From assembly GCA_005884685.1 (NCBI GenBank), contig VBAH01000076.1, positions 180,394 to 244,393 on the forward strand: 64,000 bases of DNA, given 5' to 3'. The translations under genes and the position numbers were made by a program. Shown in pieces: positions 18,800 through 27,187 of the stretch; positions within the stretch are counted from its first letter, which is position 1, and each line of letters starts with the position of its first letter. Under the pieces are notes generated by a model. The model was not told the origin of the DNA, did not search any database, and saw only the letters and a list, made by a program, of their open reading frames with translations. Source of the DNA: Alphaproteobacteria bacterium (lineage in GTDB: Bacteria > Pseudomonadota > Alphaproteobacteria > Rhizobiales > Xanthobacteraceae).

Positions 18800-19594
18800 A
18801 TGGCGCAATACCAGGACATCGGCGTGGAACTGTCCGGCCACGTGGCGACGATCGAGATCCAGCGGCCGCCGAACAACTTCTTCGACATCGTGCTGATCAA
18901 TTCGATCGCCGATGCGCTCGAAGCGCTCGACGCCGACGCGGGCTGCCGCGCCGTGGTGCTGGCCGCGCAGGGAAAATCGTTCTGTGCCGGCGCCAACTTC
19001 GGCGACGGCTCGACGCTCGACAAATCCGGCCAGCGTCCGGGCGAGCAGGCTGCGCCGGTCGACCATCTCTACATGCAGGCGGTGCGGCTGTTCCGCTCGA
19101 ACAAGCCGATCGTCGGCGCGATCCATGGCGCGGCGGTCGGCGGCGGGCTTGGGCTCGCGCTGGTGCCGGATTTTCGCGTCGCGTGCCCGGAGACGCGCTT
19201 TGCGGCGAACTTCACGCGGCTCGGCTTTCATCCGGGTTTCGGGCTGACCGAGACGCTGCCCGCCGTGATCGGCAGGCAGAACGCCGCGATGATGTTCTAT
19301 TCGAGCCGCCGCATCGGCGGCGAGGAAGCGCTTCGCCTCGGGCTCGCCGACCTGCTGGTGCCGCAGGCAGACGTGCGCGCGGCGGCGCAGAAGCTTGCCG
19401 CCGAGATCGCCGAAAATGCGCCGCTCGCGATTCTCGCAACGCGCCTCACGATGCGCCGTGGCCTTGCCGACCGCGTGAAAGCCGCGACCGAGCACGAACT
19501 GGAGGAGCAGAAACGCCTGCGCGCCACCGAGGACTTCAAGGAAGGCGTCAAGGCGATGGCCGAGCGCCGCGTGCCGAATTTCGCCGGGCGGTAA
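18800..19594 (+). CDS. Enoyl-CoA hydratase/isomerase family protein
   Basis: A 264-residue crotonase-fold enzyme. VVLAAQGKSFCAGANFGDG near residues 52-70 and the oxyanion-hole region AIHGAAVGGGLGLALVPDFRVA near 110-130 are typical; the position of the usual catalytic Glu pair reads NFTRLGFHPGFGLTE. It starts 3 bases after the synthetase stop and ends the acyl-CoA module. It hydrates or isomerises enoyl-CoA formed by the dehydrogenases. Confidence 0.93.
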   Translation: MAQYQDIGVELSGHVATIEIQRPPNNFFDIVLINSIADALEALDADAGCRAVVLAAQGKSFCAGANFGDGSTLDKSGQRPGEQAAPVDHLYMQAVRLFRSNKPIVGAIHGAAVGGGLGLALVPDFRVACPETRFAANFTRLGFHPGFGLTETLPAVIGRQNAAMMFYSSRRIGGEEALRLGLADLLVPQADVRAAAQKLAAEIAENAPLAILATRLTMRRGLADRVKAATEHELEEQKRLRATEDFKEGVKAMAERRVPNFAGR

Positions 19595-19697
19595 CAGTCA
19601 CCCGGAACGCAGAACGCGTCCCGTTGGCCACGGAACGTGCTCCTGTTGGCGGCCCCGATCAGGCGGCGCCTTCACTTTGATCAAGTCTGCTCCGGCC

Positions 19698-20411
19698 CTA
19701 GTGCTCTGTCGGAGCCTCGATGACGGTTCCGGACATCGGCTCGATCCACACCAGGTGATCCTCGACTTTCTTCACGCCGGGAAGGTTCTCGGCGGCGACG
19801 CGTAGCGCATGGCGCTGGCGCTCGTCGAAGATCGCGCCCGACAAACTGACGACACCCTCCGCCACGACGACGTCGATCCCCGCCAGCGGCGCCCAAGACT
19901 GCTGCTCCAACTCCGCCACCAAGGCTTCACGAATGGCCGCGTCGCCGGCGGATGCCGGCGCCGTTGCGTGCGACAGGCCTGCCAGTGCGCGCAGCAGGTT
20001 CGAGCGCGTGATGATGCCGACGAGCTTGCCTCCGCGCATCACCGGCACGCGTTTGATGCGGCGGCGCTCCATCGTATCCACGATTTCCGTCAGTGGCGTG
20101 TCTTCGCCAGCCGAGTAAACTTCGCCGGTCATCACGTCGTGCACGTTGCGCCCTTTGGCATGTACGTAGTCGCTGGCCATCCGGCCGGGGCCAGCCAGAA
20201 ACTCCCACCAGCGCGGCGCGTGCCGCTCCGTGCCGAGCTCGGCACGACGCATGAAATCGCCTTCCGTGAGCATGCCGACCAGTGCACCAGATGCATCGAC
20301 CACCGGCAGGCCGCTGATCCTTCGCTGCAGCATCAGCCGGATGGCTTCCAGCACCGAGGCATCCGGGGCCACGGTTATGACGTCCCGCGTCATCACGTCT
20401 CTGGCTTTCAT
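19698..20411 (-). CDS. CBS domain pair plus BON domain protein
   Basis: A 237-residue soluble protein. Two CBS motifs occupy about residues 1-60 (VMTRDVITVAPDASVLEA) and 90-145 (VMTGEVYSAGEDTPLTEI, GIITRSNLLRAL), which together bind adenine nucleotides and sense energy state. A BON domain (about 160-225; VSLSGAIFDERQRHALRVAA) usually binds membranes or phospholipid. No enzyme domain is present, so a sensory or stress role is likely. A candidate FNR/FixK-type box is 58 bases upstream. Divergent from the TonB-like gene. Confidence 0.92.
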   Translation of the reverse strand: MKARDVMTRDVITVAPDASVLEAIRLMLQRRISGLPVVDASGALVGMLTEGDFMRRAELGTERHAPRWWEFLAGPGRMASDYVHAKGRNVHDVMTGEVYSAGEDTPLTEIVDTMERRRIKRVPVMRGGKLVGIITRSNLLRALAGLSHATAPASAGDAAIREALVAELEQQSWAPLAGIDVVVAEGVVSLSGAIFDERQRHALRVAAENLPGVKKVEDHLVWIEPMSGTVIEAPTEH

Positions 20412-20468
20412 GACCGGTCTCCCTTTGCACGCGCTGCACCAGCTAACGCCAGGCCGGAGTTCAGGTCA

Positions 20469-20482
20469 TTGAGCCAGATCAA
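20469..20482. promoter_or_regulatory. Candidate FNR/FixK-type box
   Basis: TTGAGCCAGATCAA fits TTGA-N6-TCAA, close to the consensus TTGAT-N4-ATCAA, with one base off in the left half. It lies between the CBS-BON gene and the TonB-like gene and could give oxygen-responsive control to either. The match is short, so a chance hit is possible. Confidence 0.45.
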
Positions 20483-20582
20483 TCAGAGCCGCTTGGAGCC
20501 GGTTCGGACCATGATAAATGCGCGGTGGCTTCGCCGCCGGGCGGCGCGTATTCTGCGGCGGTCGGGAGATCACGGAAAATCC

Positions 20583-21647
20583 ATGGCAGGCGTCACAAGG
20601 TTGCACGAGGCAGCGGCGCGGCCACGACGAGCGGACGTTCGTGCCGATGCGGGCGCGGGCGATCCAACCTCGATTGACCTGGGCAATGTCGTTCCGTTCG
20701 CGCGTCCACGTGCAACGCGCCAGGCGCCGGAAGTTACACTGCCCTCCGATGCGGCGCGCCCGGCAATCGCGGGCCACATGCGCGATCGCTTCCGCCTGCT
20801 CGCCTTCGCCGCCCTCGCGCTGACCGCGCATGCCAGCCTGTTGCTGGCGCTCTCGCGCGAGCCGGCGCCGCTGGCGAGCGTCGGCGAGCAGGTCATCTCG
20901 CTCGAGATCATAGTGGGTGCGACCGCGCCCGCCGGCGTCGCACAGACGCCGGGCGAACAGGCGGTGCAGGCTGCATCGGCGCCCGAGCCGCCGCAGCCCG
21001 AGCCGCAGCGCGCGCCGCAGGAAAAAACGACCGAGCAGCCGCAAACCGTCCAGGTCGCGCCCGAGGAAAAAGCGCAGCAGCAAACCGCAAAGGCCGAAAC
21101 GCCGGTCGAACCTGAAATCGCGACGCAAACAGCGAAGCCTCAAGAAGAAACCCCGCGCGAGGTCGCGCCCGATACCGAAGTCGCCATCGTGCCGCCCGAG
21201 GAGAAGCCTGCCGAGCCGCGGGCACAGCCGCCGAAGCCGGTGCAGCGCGCCGTGCCCGCAAGAGAGCGCCGCCGCATCGCGGCGCCGACGAACGAACACG
21301 CCGCGAAGCAGGCGAACGCCCCCACGCCGTCGAGCGCGGCGAACAATGTGGGCGTCGGCCGCTCCGACGCGAACAGCAACTATGCGGGCCTCGTCTCGGC
21401 GCATCTGCGCCGCCATCAACAGTATCCGGCGGATGCGCGCAGCCGCGGCGAGCAGGGCACCGCGACCGTGAGCTTCGGCCTCGACGGCGGCGGGCGTGTC
21501 ACCTCCGCGCGGCTTGTGCGCGGCTCCGGCATCGCGAGCATCGATGCCGAAGTGCAGGCAATGGTACGCCGCGCGTCGCCGTTTCCGCCACCGCCGTCAG
21601 GACGCGGCGTCAGCTTCGCGGTGCCGGTGCGATTCCGGTTGGATTGA
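20583..21647 (+). CDS. TonB-like energy transducer protein
   Basis: A 354-residue protein with a cytoplasmic N-terminal stretch, one membrane helix at about residues 71-91, a Pro/Glu/Gln-rich periplasmic spacer (about 100-260) and a C-terminal TonB domain (about 275-354) with YPADARSRGEQGTATVSFGL. TonB passes proton-motive energy from ExbB-ExbD to outer-membrane receptors. No exbB, exbD or receptor gene is in the window. The N-terminal extension before the helix, about 70 residues, is long for TonB. The ATG at 20583 is chosen as the first sensible start; an upstream ATG near 20512 is an alternative. Confidence 0.85.
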   Translation: MAGVTRLHEAAARPRRADVRADAGAGDPTSIDLGNVVPFARPRATRQAPEVTLPSDAARPAIAGHMRDRFRLLAFAALALTAHASLLLALSREPAPLASVGEQVISLEIIVGATAPAGVAQTPGEQAVQAASAPEPPQPEPQRAPQEKTTEQPQTVQVAPEEKAQQQTAKAETPVEPEIATQTAKPQEETPREVAPDTEVAIVPPEEKPAEPRAQPPKPVQRAVPARERRRIAAPTNEHAAKQANAPTPSSAANNVGVGRSDANSNYAGLVSAHLRRHQQYPADARSRGEQGTATVSFGLDGGGRVTSARLVRGSGIASIDAEVQAMVRRASPFPPPPSGRGVSFAVPVRFRLD

Positions 21648-21661
21648 GTGAACCATATTGT

Positions 21662-21735
21662 CCGCTCGTCCCCGCGAAAGCGGGGACCCAGAGCCAAAGG
21701 AAAAGCTGGATTCCCGCTTTCGCGGGAATGAGCGG
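21662..21735. repeat. Family A double-hairpin palindromic repeat
   Basis: GTC-type half then ATT-type half. It lies between convergent genes (tonB-like and the dehydrogenase), where it may help end both transcripts. Confidence 0.9.
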
Positions 21736-21743
21736 AGAGGTGT

Positions 21744-22634
21744 TCAGATGCCCGAGCTCTTATAACGAGCGGTAACAAGCAACTCGTACACCTCGTACAG
21801 CCGCGTGAAATCCTCCGCGGCCATTCCTTTCTCCAGCGCCCGCTTGAGAATCTCCGCCGTCAGCGCCGTGTAGGCGTTCGCCGCGCCGAATTCGTTGGCG
21901 AAAGCGTCCGCCATCGCCAAATCCTTCGCGAGGTTCGACACGGTGGAGCGGCCGTCGAATTTTCCCGACAGAATATGGTTGGGAAACCGCTGCTCGGTGA
22001 TGTAGCTGCGCGCATTGCCGGCGTTGAACACCTCGATCGCGGTCGCGAGCGGAATGCCGGCGCGCTCGGCGAGGCGCCCGGCCTCGGCGACGACCATGAA
22101 GTTCGCGTGGCAGACCATGTTGTGCAGGAGTTTGATCGCGTGCCCGGTCGCGCTGGCGCCGACATGCGTGACAGTGCCGGCGATCGTGTCGAAGAGCGGC
22201 CGGCACGCCGCGACCGCATCGTCGGCGCCGCCGACCATCAGCGCCATTTTTCCCGAATCCGCCCCCATCGCGCCGCCCGACATGCCGCAGTCGACATAGG
22301 CGCGCCCCGCCGCGCGCGCCTTCTCGGCCAGCGCCTTGGTCTTGGCCGGATGCGAGGTGGTGAGGTCGATCAGCGTCTCGCCATCGTGCGGCCGTGCCAG
22401 CAGTGCGGCCAGCATCTCCTCGATTTGTGCCGAGCCGGGCACGACGAACAGGATGAAGCCGAGCCGGCCGAATTGGCTCGGCGGCACCAATGCGACCTCG
22501 GGGGAGAGTGCCGCATTCGTCCGTGCGTCTTCGGCGATATCCCACGCGGCGGCAAGCCGTCCCGCGCGATCGAGATTGCGCGCAATCCCGCGTCCCATGT
22601 TGCCGAGGCCGATGACGGCGGTGTCGCGTGACAT
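21744..22634 (-). CDS. NAD(P)-dependent beta-hydroxyacid dehydrogenase (HIBADH family)
   Basis: A 296-residue enzyme of the 3-hydroxyisobutyrate dehydrogenase/tartronate semialdehyde reductase family. The Rossmann motif GLGNMGRGIARNL is near residue 9, the substrate-binding VDCGMSGGAMGADSG near 120, and the catalytic Lys is in GHAIKLLHNM near 170. It oxidises or reduces a beta-hydroxy acid. It lies downstream of a TRAP transporter on the same strand, suggesting the imported acid may be its substrate. Confidence 0.93.
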   Translation of the reverse strand: MSRDTAVIGLGNMGRGIARNLDRAGRLAAAWDIAEDARTNAALSPEVALVPPSQFGRLGFILFVVPGSAQIEEMLAALLARPHDGETLIDLTTSHPAKTKALAEKARAAGRAYVDCGMSGGAMGADSGKMALMVGGADDAVAACRPLFDTIAGTVTHVGASATGHAIKLLHNMVCHANFMVVAEAGRLAERAGIPLATAIEVFNAGNARSYITEQRFPNHILSGKFDGRSTVSNLAKDLAMADAFANEFGAANAYTALTAEILKRALEKGMAAEDFTRLYEVYELLVTARYKSSGI

Positions 22635-22645
22635 TTGATCTCTCC

Positions 22646-22783
22646 GTCATTCCGGGGCGCGCCGAAGGCGCGAGCCCGCAATCCATAACCACGATCCGGG
22701 AGATTGAAACACTGATCGGGCGACACGGACAGGATTGTGGCTATGGATTCCAGGCTCCTCGCTTCGCGAGGCCCCGGAATGAC
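22646..22783. repeat. Family B palindromic repeat (GTCATTCCGGGGC..GGAATGAC type)
   Basis: Ends are inverted copies GTCATTCCGGGGC and GCCCCGGAATGAC, with internal inverted ATCCATAACC/GGCTATGGAT arms and a longer central insert than the copy in dnaE2 (57856-57954). It separates the dehydrogenase from the TRAP permease gene. Confidence 0.85.
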
Positions 22784-22793
22784 AGCCACCGCG

Positions 22794-24101
22794 CTATTTC
22801 CCGCTCATGTGCGCCGGCAGCCATAGCGCCAGCTCCGGCCAGAAGATCACCATCGCCAGCACCACGAACATGATCAGGTGAAACGGAATGGTGCCGTAGA
22901 CCACTTCGGAGAGCTTGCCGTCCCAGATGCTCTGGATCACGAACAGGTTGATGCCGATCGGGGGCGAGATCTGCCCAAGCTCGATGTAGATCACCAGCAC
23001 GACGCCGAACAGGATCGGATCGATGCCGTAGCGGCCGAGGATCGGGAACAGCAGCGGCACCGTGATGACGATCATGCCGAGGCTCTCGATCAGGCAGCCG
23101 AGCACCGTGAACAGGCAGAACAGCACCAGATAGAACTGCAAGGTCGTCAGCTTCATGCCGACGATGAACTCGGTGAGCTTCTCGCCGATGCCCGCGAAGC
23201 TGATCGCGTAGGAGAACACATAAGCCGCAAAGATCAGGAACAGGATGTTGCCGGTGAAGTTCACCGTCGAGTGCATCGCCTCGATCAGTTTCTTCAGCGT
23301 GAGATCGCCGAACATGAAGCCCAGCAGGATCGAGAGGAAACAGCCGATCACCGCGGCTTCGGTCGTCGTCACCACGCCGAAGTAAAGCCCGCCGAGCGTG
23401 CCGGCAATCAGCACGACGAACGGCGCGATGTCGGCGAGCGCGCGCAGCAATTCGCGCACGTTGCGCGCGCCTTGCTCGCGCGGCGCGACACCGGGCACGA
23501 TCAGCGCATGAATGCCGATGTAGATCATGAACAGCAGCGTCATGATCAGGCCGGGGATCACGCCGGCGATGAACAGCTTCGGCACCGAAGTTTCGGTGAA
23601 GGTGCCGTAGATGATCATCGGAAAGCTCGGCGGGATGAGAATGCCGAGCGTGCCGCCGGCCGCAAGCGAGCCGGCGGCGAGCGCGCGGTTATAGCTGCGG
23701 CCCGTCAGTTGCGGCAGCGCGACCCCGCCGATCGAGGCCGCGGTCGCGATGCTCGATCCGCTGACCGAGGCAAAGATCGCGCAGCCCGCGATGTTGGTTT
23801 GCAGCAGTCCGCCGGGCAGCGGCGCGACGAGCTTGGCGAGTCCGTTGTAGATGCGGTTGGAGAGGCCGCTGACGCTCAGCACATCCGCCATGAACATGAA
23901 CAGCGGCACCGCGGTGAGGGCGAACGTGTTCATGCTGCCCCAGCTCATCAGGCCGAGGCCGCTGAGGGCCGTGAAGCCGCCCTGCATCAAGAGATAGATG
24001 ACGGCCGGGACCGCGATCGCGAACGGGACCGCCATCCCGGCCGTGAGCAGGCCGAGAAACAGAACCGTGACGATCAGAATCTGAAGCTCAGGACCCAGCA
24101 T
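22794..24101 (-). CDS. TRAP transporter large permease (DctM family)
   Basis: A 435-residue membrane protein with about 12 hydrophobic segments. It begins with LQILIVTVLFLGLLTAGMAV and has the family stretches SGSSIATAASIGGVALPQL near residue 115 and GTLGILIPPSFPMIIYG near 150. TRAP large subunits use the sodium gradient to import carboxylates handed over by a periplasmic receptor. The small subunit and receptor genes lie upstream on the same strand, interrupted by a family A repeat. Confidence 0.95.
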   Translation of the reverse strand: MLGPELQILIVTVLFLGLLTAGMAVPFAIAVPAVIYLLMQGGFTALSGLGLMSWGSMNTFALTAVPLFMFMADVLSVSGLSNRIYNGLAKLVAPLPGGLLQTNIAGCAIFASVSGSSIATAASIGGVALPQLTGRSYNRALAAGSLAAGGTLGILIPPSFPMIIYGTFTETSVPKLFIAGVIPGLIMTLLFMIYIGIHALIVPGVAPREQGARNVRELLRALADIAPFVVLIAGTLGGLYFGVVTTTEAAVIGCFLSILLGFMFGDLTLKKLIEAMHSTVNFTGNILFLIFAAYVFSYAISFAGIGEKLTEFIVGMKLTTLQFYLVLFCLFTVLGCLIESLGMIVITVPLLFPILGRYGIDPILFGVVLVIYIELGQISPPIGINLFVIQSIWDGKLSEVVYGTIPFHLIMFVVLAMVIFWPELALWLPAHMSGK

Positions 24102-24118
24102 GTTGATGAATTCTTGCT

Positions 24119-24197
24119 CCGCTCATTCCCGCGTAAGCGGGAATCCAGGGCCAAAAGGAAGAAAGAACTGGGTCCCCGCTTTCGCGGGGACGAGCGG
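24119..24197. repeat. Family A double-hairpin palindromic repeat
   Basis: ATT-type half then GTC-type half, between the TRAP small and large permease genes. It may lower or separate expression of the two subunits. Confidence 0.9.
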
Positions 24198-24214
24198 AAG
24201 AGCGTGGGAGCGGG

Positions 24215-24754
24215 TCATGCTCGATAACTGCGGAAACGCCGCACATGGGCGAGGAAGGTGCGCACGATCGAGAAGCACAGCGCCGCCGCGCCGATCGCCA
24301 TCGCGAGCCGCGGAATCCACAACGGCGTCTCGAGCAAGGTCGGCGCGCGTTCGCCGAAGCGATACGACGACAGTTCCAGCCGGATGAAATGCCACAGCAG
24401 GATCGCCGCGAGCCCGAACGACAGCACGTCGAAGATCGCCGCCGACAGCGCGCGCCCGCGCGGGGTTAGCCGCGCCTGGATGAGCTCGACCTGATGAAAC
24501 GCGCCGTTGACCTGGCAGACCGAGAGGCTGACGAACGTCATCACCACCAGCATGTAGCCGCCGAGCTCGTCGGCGATCTCGAACGAGAAGTTGAGGAGAT
24601 AGCGTGTGAAGATGTCCGCGCCGATCACCACCAGCATGATGGTCAGCGCGGCCTCGCTTAGCATCTTGCACGCGAACTCCACCGGCCCTTCGCCGGCCGG
24701 CGGCTCCAGATGCGCCGCCGGCATGCCGTCGGCAGCGTCGGGCAGCGAACTCAT
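24215..24754 (-). CDS. TRAP transporter small permease (DctQ family)
   Basis: About 179 residues with four hydrophobic segments; LTIMLVVIGADIFTRYLLNF and ELGGYMLVVMTFVSLSV match DctQ. It is the small membrane subunit that docks to DctM. ATG 24754 follows the DctP stop by 2 bases; a GTG two codons upstream (24760) would give a GTGA overlap and is equally possible. Confidence 0.92.
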   Translation of the reverse strand: MSSLPDAADGMPAAHLEPPAGEGPVEFACKMLSEAALTIMLVVIGADIFTRYLLNFSFEIADELGGYMLVVMTFVSLSVCQVNGAFHQVELIQARLTPRGRALSAAIFDVLSFGLAAILLWHFIRLELSSYRFGERAPTLLETPLWIPRLAMAIGAAALCFSIVRTFLAHVRRFRSYRA

Positions 24755-24756
24755 TG

Positions 24757-25728
24757 TCACCGGTTAAGTGCCGCGCGCACCTTGCCGAGCGCTTCGACCA
24801 CCACCGGGCCGCGCGACTTCGCCCATTCGTCCCAGTACGGCTTCATGGTGTCGGCAACCCTGGCGGCTTCCTCAGGCGTTGCGGTGGTCATGACGTAGCC
24901 GGCGTCGGTCAACACTTTCACGGATGCGGCCTCTTCGGTCTGCATCGTGTCCTGATTCCACTTCGCGGCGTCCTGCGCGGCCTTGCGCAGCTTGCCCTGC
25001 AGGTCGGGCGAGAGCTTGTTGAAAGCCTCGGCGTTGGCGAGGATGTAGGAGTTGTTCCAGTTCACCGGGATCAGGTAGCCGTATTTGAGCAGGTCCTTCC
25101 ACAGCACCGCGCCGACCCCTGCGGTGAAGATGCCGTCGACCACGCCGCGGTCGAGCGCGGACGGGACTTCCGGCGCCGAGATCGTCACCGACGTGCCGCC
25201 GAAGCGCCGCACCATCTCGCCCTGCTCCGGCTGCGCGACGCGCAGCTTCATGCCCTTGAAGTCGTCGAGCGAGGTGAGCTTCTTCTTTCCCCATACGACT
25301 TGCAGCGGATAGGTATAGTCCGCCAGCATGACGATGCCTTTCTCGGCGAAGGCTTTTTCCAGATAGGGCCGCAGCACGTCCGCGGTTTTGCGGAATTCGT
25401 CGAGCGTGCGGACAAGTCCGGGCAGGCGCGGAATGCCGGCGACCGGGATGTTGCCCGAGTTGAACAGGTCGTCGGCAAGCTGCACCACGCCTTCGGCAAC
25501 GGCCGGCGTGATGTTGTTCGGCGCGATCTGCAAGGTGCCCGAGAGATGCAGGCGCGCCTTCAATTCGCCGTTGGTGTCCTTCTCGATTTGCTCGCTCAGC
25601 ATCTTGGCGCCGCGCGAGGTCGCGAACAGCGGAGCGGACTGGTGATGATAGAAATTCCAGTCGACGGCGAGCGCCGGTGTGGCGAACGCGAGCGAGGCGG
25701 CGGCCGCCGCGACAAATTTAGCCTTCAT
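24757..25728 (-). CDS. TRAP transporter solute-binding protein (DctP family)
   Basis: A 323-residue periplasmic receptor with a Sec signal (MKAKFVAAAAASLAFATPALA). SLDDFKGMKLRVAQPEQGEM near residue 160 contains the conserved Arg that binds the carboxylate in DctP proteins. First gene of the P-Q-M set. Ligand unknown; likely an organic acid. Confidence 0.94.
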   Translation of the reverse strand: MKAKFVAAAAASLAFATPALAVDWNFYHHQSAPLFATSRGAKMLSEQIEKDTNGELKARLHLSGTLQIAPNNITPAVAEGVVQLADDLFNSGNIPVAGIPRLPGLVRTLDEFRKTADVLRPYLEKAFAEKGIVMLADYTYPLQVVWGKKKLTSLDDFKGMKLRVAQPEQGEMVRRFGGTSVTISAPEVPSALDRGVVDGIFTAGVGAVLWKDLLKYGYLIPVNWNNSYILANAEAFNKLSPDLQGKLRKAAQDAAKWNQDTMQTEEAASVKVLTDAGYVMTTATPEEAARVADTMKPYWDEWAKSRGPVVVEALGKVRAALNR

Positions 25729-25771
25729 GTGAATCCTCCCGAAGTTTTGTGCCTTGCATTTTCGTCAGCAG

Positions 25772-25845
25772 CCGCTCGTCCCCGCGGAAGCGGGGACCCA
25801 GTGTTTTGCCAAGAACTGGATGCCCGCTTTCGCGGGCATGAGCGG
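25772..25845. repeat. Family A double-hairpin palindromic repeat
   Basis: GTC-type half then ATG-type half, in the gap between the MetE-like gene and the TRAP receptor gene. Confidence 0.9.
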
Positions 25846-25856
25846 AAGAAACCCCA

Positions 25857-27032
25857 CTAGAACAACCTCTCCGACGCGAGCCGCGCGCCCTCGGCCATCG
25901 ACTTGAATTTCGCCCACACGACATCCTCGGCGACGCGGCCGCGTCCCGCGATCGTCTCGAAGCCGCAATCGCTCCCCGCCATCACGCGCTGCGGATCGCC
26001 GATCGTGCCGGCGACGTTCTCGAGCCGCTCGGCGATCACCTCCGGATGCTCGACGAAGTTGGTGGTGGAGTCGATCACGCCCGCCACGATGATCTGGTCC
26101 TTGCCGATCAGGTCCTTGAGGTAGCGGTATTCGTGCGCATGGCGCGGGTTGGCGAACGGCAGCACGAAGCCGCCGACCTTGGCGCGCCGGAGGAACGGGA
26201 TGATCTTGTCGAGCTCGACATCGAGATCGTGCGGGCCTTCGTAATTGCCCCAGCACACGTGCAGCCGCACGCGCTCGGGCGCAATGTCGTGGATCGCCGC
26301 ATTGATCGCGTCGATGACGCGATTGCCGAACGCGATGAAGTCGGCGAGCGGCCGGTCCGCGAAGGTATTGTGCTTCTCGCGCGCGAGATCCGGGCAATCG
26401 AGCTGCAGCAGAAAGCCCGCATCGACGATCGCCCTGTATTCGACGCGCAAGGCGCCGCCGAGCGCGGCGAGAAATTCCTCTTCGGTCTTGTAGTGCTCAT
26501 TCTTCACGATCGCCGACACCATGCCGGGGGAGGGCGCGGTGAGGAACGGTTCGACGAACGGGTTGCCGGTTGCGTCGAGCGCGGCGCGGAAATCCGCGCA
26601 CTCCGCCTGCACCGCGCCGGCGTCCGGATAACCGATGTCGCCGATCGCCTTCGGCAGACCGCGGATGTCGTCGACCGACTCCTTCTTGAGCGACGCCTCG
26701 TAGGACTCCTTCATGAAGATCGGATAGCGCTCGACGTCCGCGCGCTGGCGCCGCTGCCACGAGCCGCCCAGCCCGCTCAGCCGGTCGCGGATGTAGAACA
26801 GGAACGAATCGCGCTGCTGCTCGCCGTTGTTGCCGATATCGACGCCGGCTTCGGCCTGCTTCGCCACGATGGCTTTCATCGCGGCGCGCCCGGCCGCCTG
26901 CAGTTCGGCCGCATCGACCGGCTCGCCGCGCGCGCGGCGCGCGTAAAGCTGCGTCAGCGCGAGCGGACGCGGCAGGCTGCCGGTGTGCGTGGTGAGAATC
27001 CGGTTGTCGCTCCGGCGCAATTTCCGCCCCAT
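25857..27032 (-). CDS. MetE/UROD-like cobalamin-independent methyltransferase family protein
   Basis: About 391 residues resembling the C-terminal catalytic barrel of methionine synthase MetE, without the N-terminal half. RILTTHTGSLPRP opens the domain; the zinc ligands His-x-Cys are in RLHVCWGNYEGPH and the later Cys in AGSDCGFE, so thiol-methyl (or thiol-alkyl) chemistry is likely. Such stand-alone proteins are often found in catabolic clusters and may demethylate or cleave thioethers or epoxides rather than make methionine. I use ATG 27032; the frame stays open to 27140, with another ATG at 27071. A second paralog lies at 46910-48058. Confidence 0.88.
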   Translation of the reverse strand: MGRKLRRSDNRILTTHTGSLPRPLALTQLYARRARGEPVDAAELQAAGRAAMKAIVAKQAEAGVDIGNNGEQQRDSFLFYIRDRLSGLGGSWQRRQRADVERYPIFMKESYEASLKKESVDDIRGLPKAIGDIGYPDAGAVQAECADFRAALDATGNPFVEPFLTAPSPGMVSAIVKNEHYKTEEEFLAALGGALRVEYRAIVDAGFLLQLDCPDLAREKHNTFADRPLADFIAFGNRVIDAINAAIHDIAPERVRLHVCWGNYEGPHDLDVELDKIIPFLRRAKVGGFVLPFANPRHAHEYRYLKDLIGKDQIIVAGVIDSTTNFVEHPEVIAERLENVAGTIGDPQRVMAGSDCGFETIAGRGRVAEDVVWAKFKSMAEGARLASERLF

Positions 27033-27135
27033 GCCCCGCCGATCGGATTGCCGGCGCTTCAATCCCAGCATCGTGTCCGAGCGCTTCGAGTCAAGGCAAA
27101 TCGGGTTTGCGGCCCACGGCTGCCCACGCTCAGCG

Positions 27136-27187
27136 CTCATCCTGAGGAGCGGAGCGCAGCGAGGCGCTTCGCGCTCCTCAGGATGAG
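27136..27187. repeat. Family D inverted repeat (CTCATCCTGAGGAGC..GCTCCTCAGGATGAG)
   Basis: A 15-base perfect inverted repeat around a GC-rich loop. It supplies the last codons and the TGA stop of the dehydrogenase gene at 27178-28059. Confidence 0.88.
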
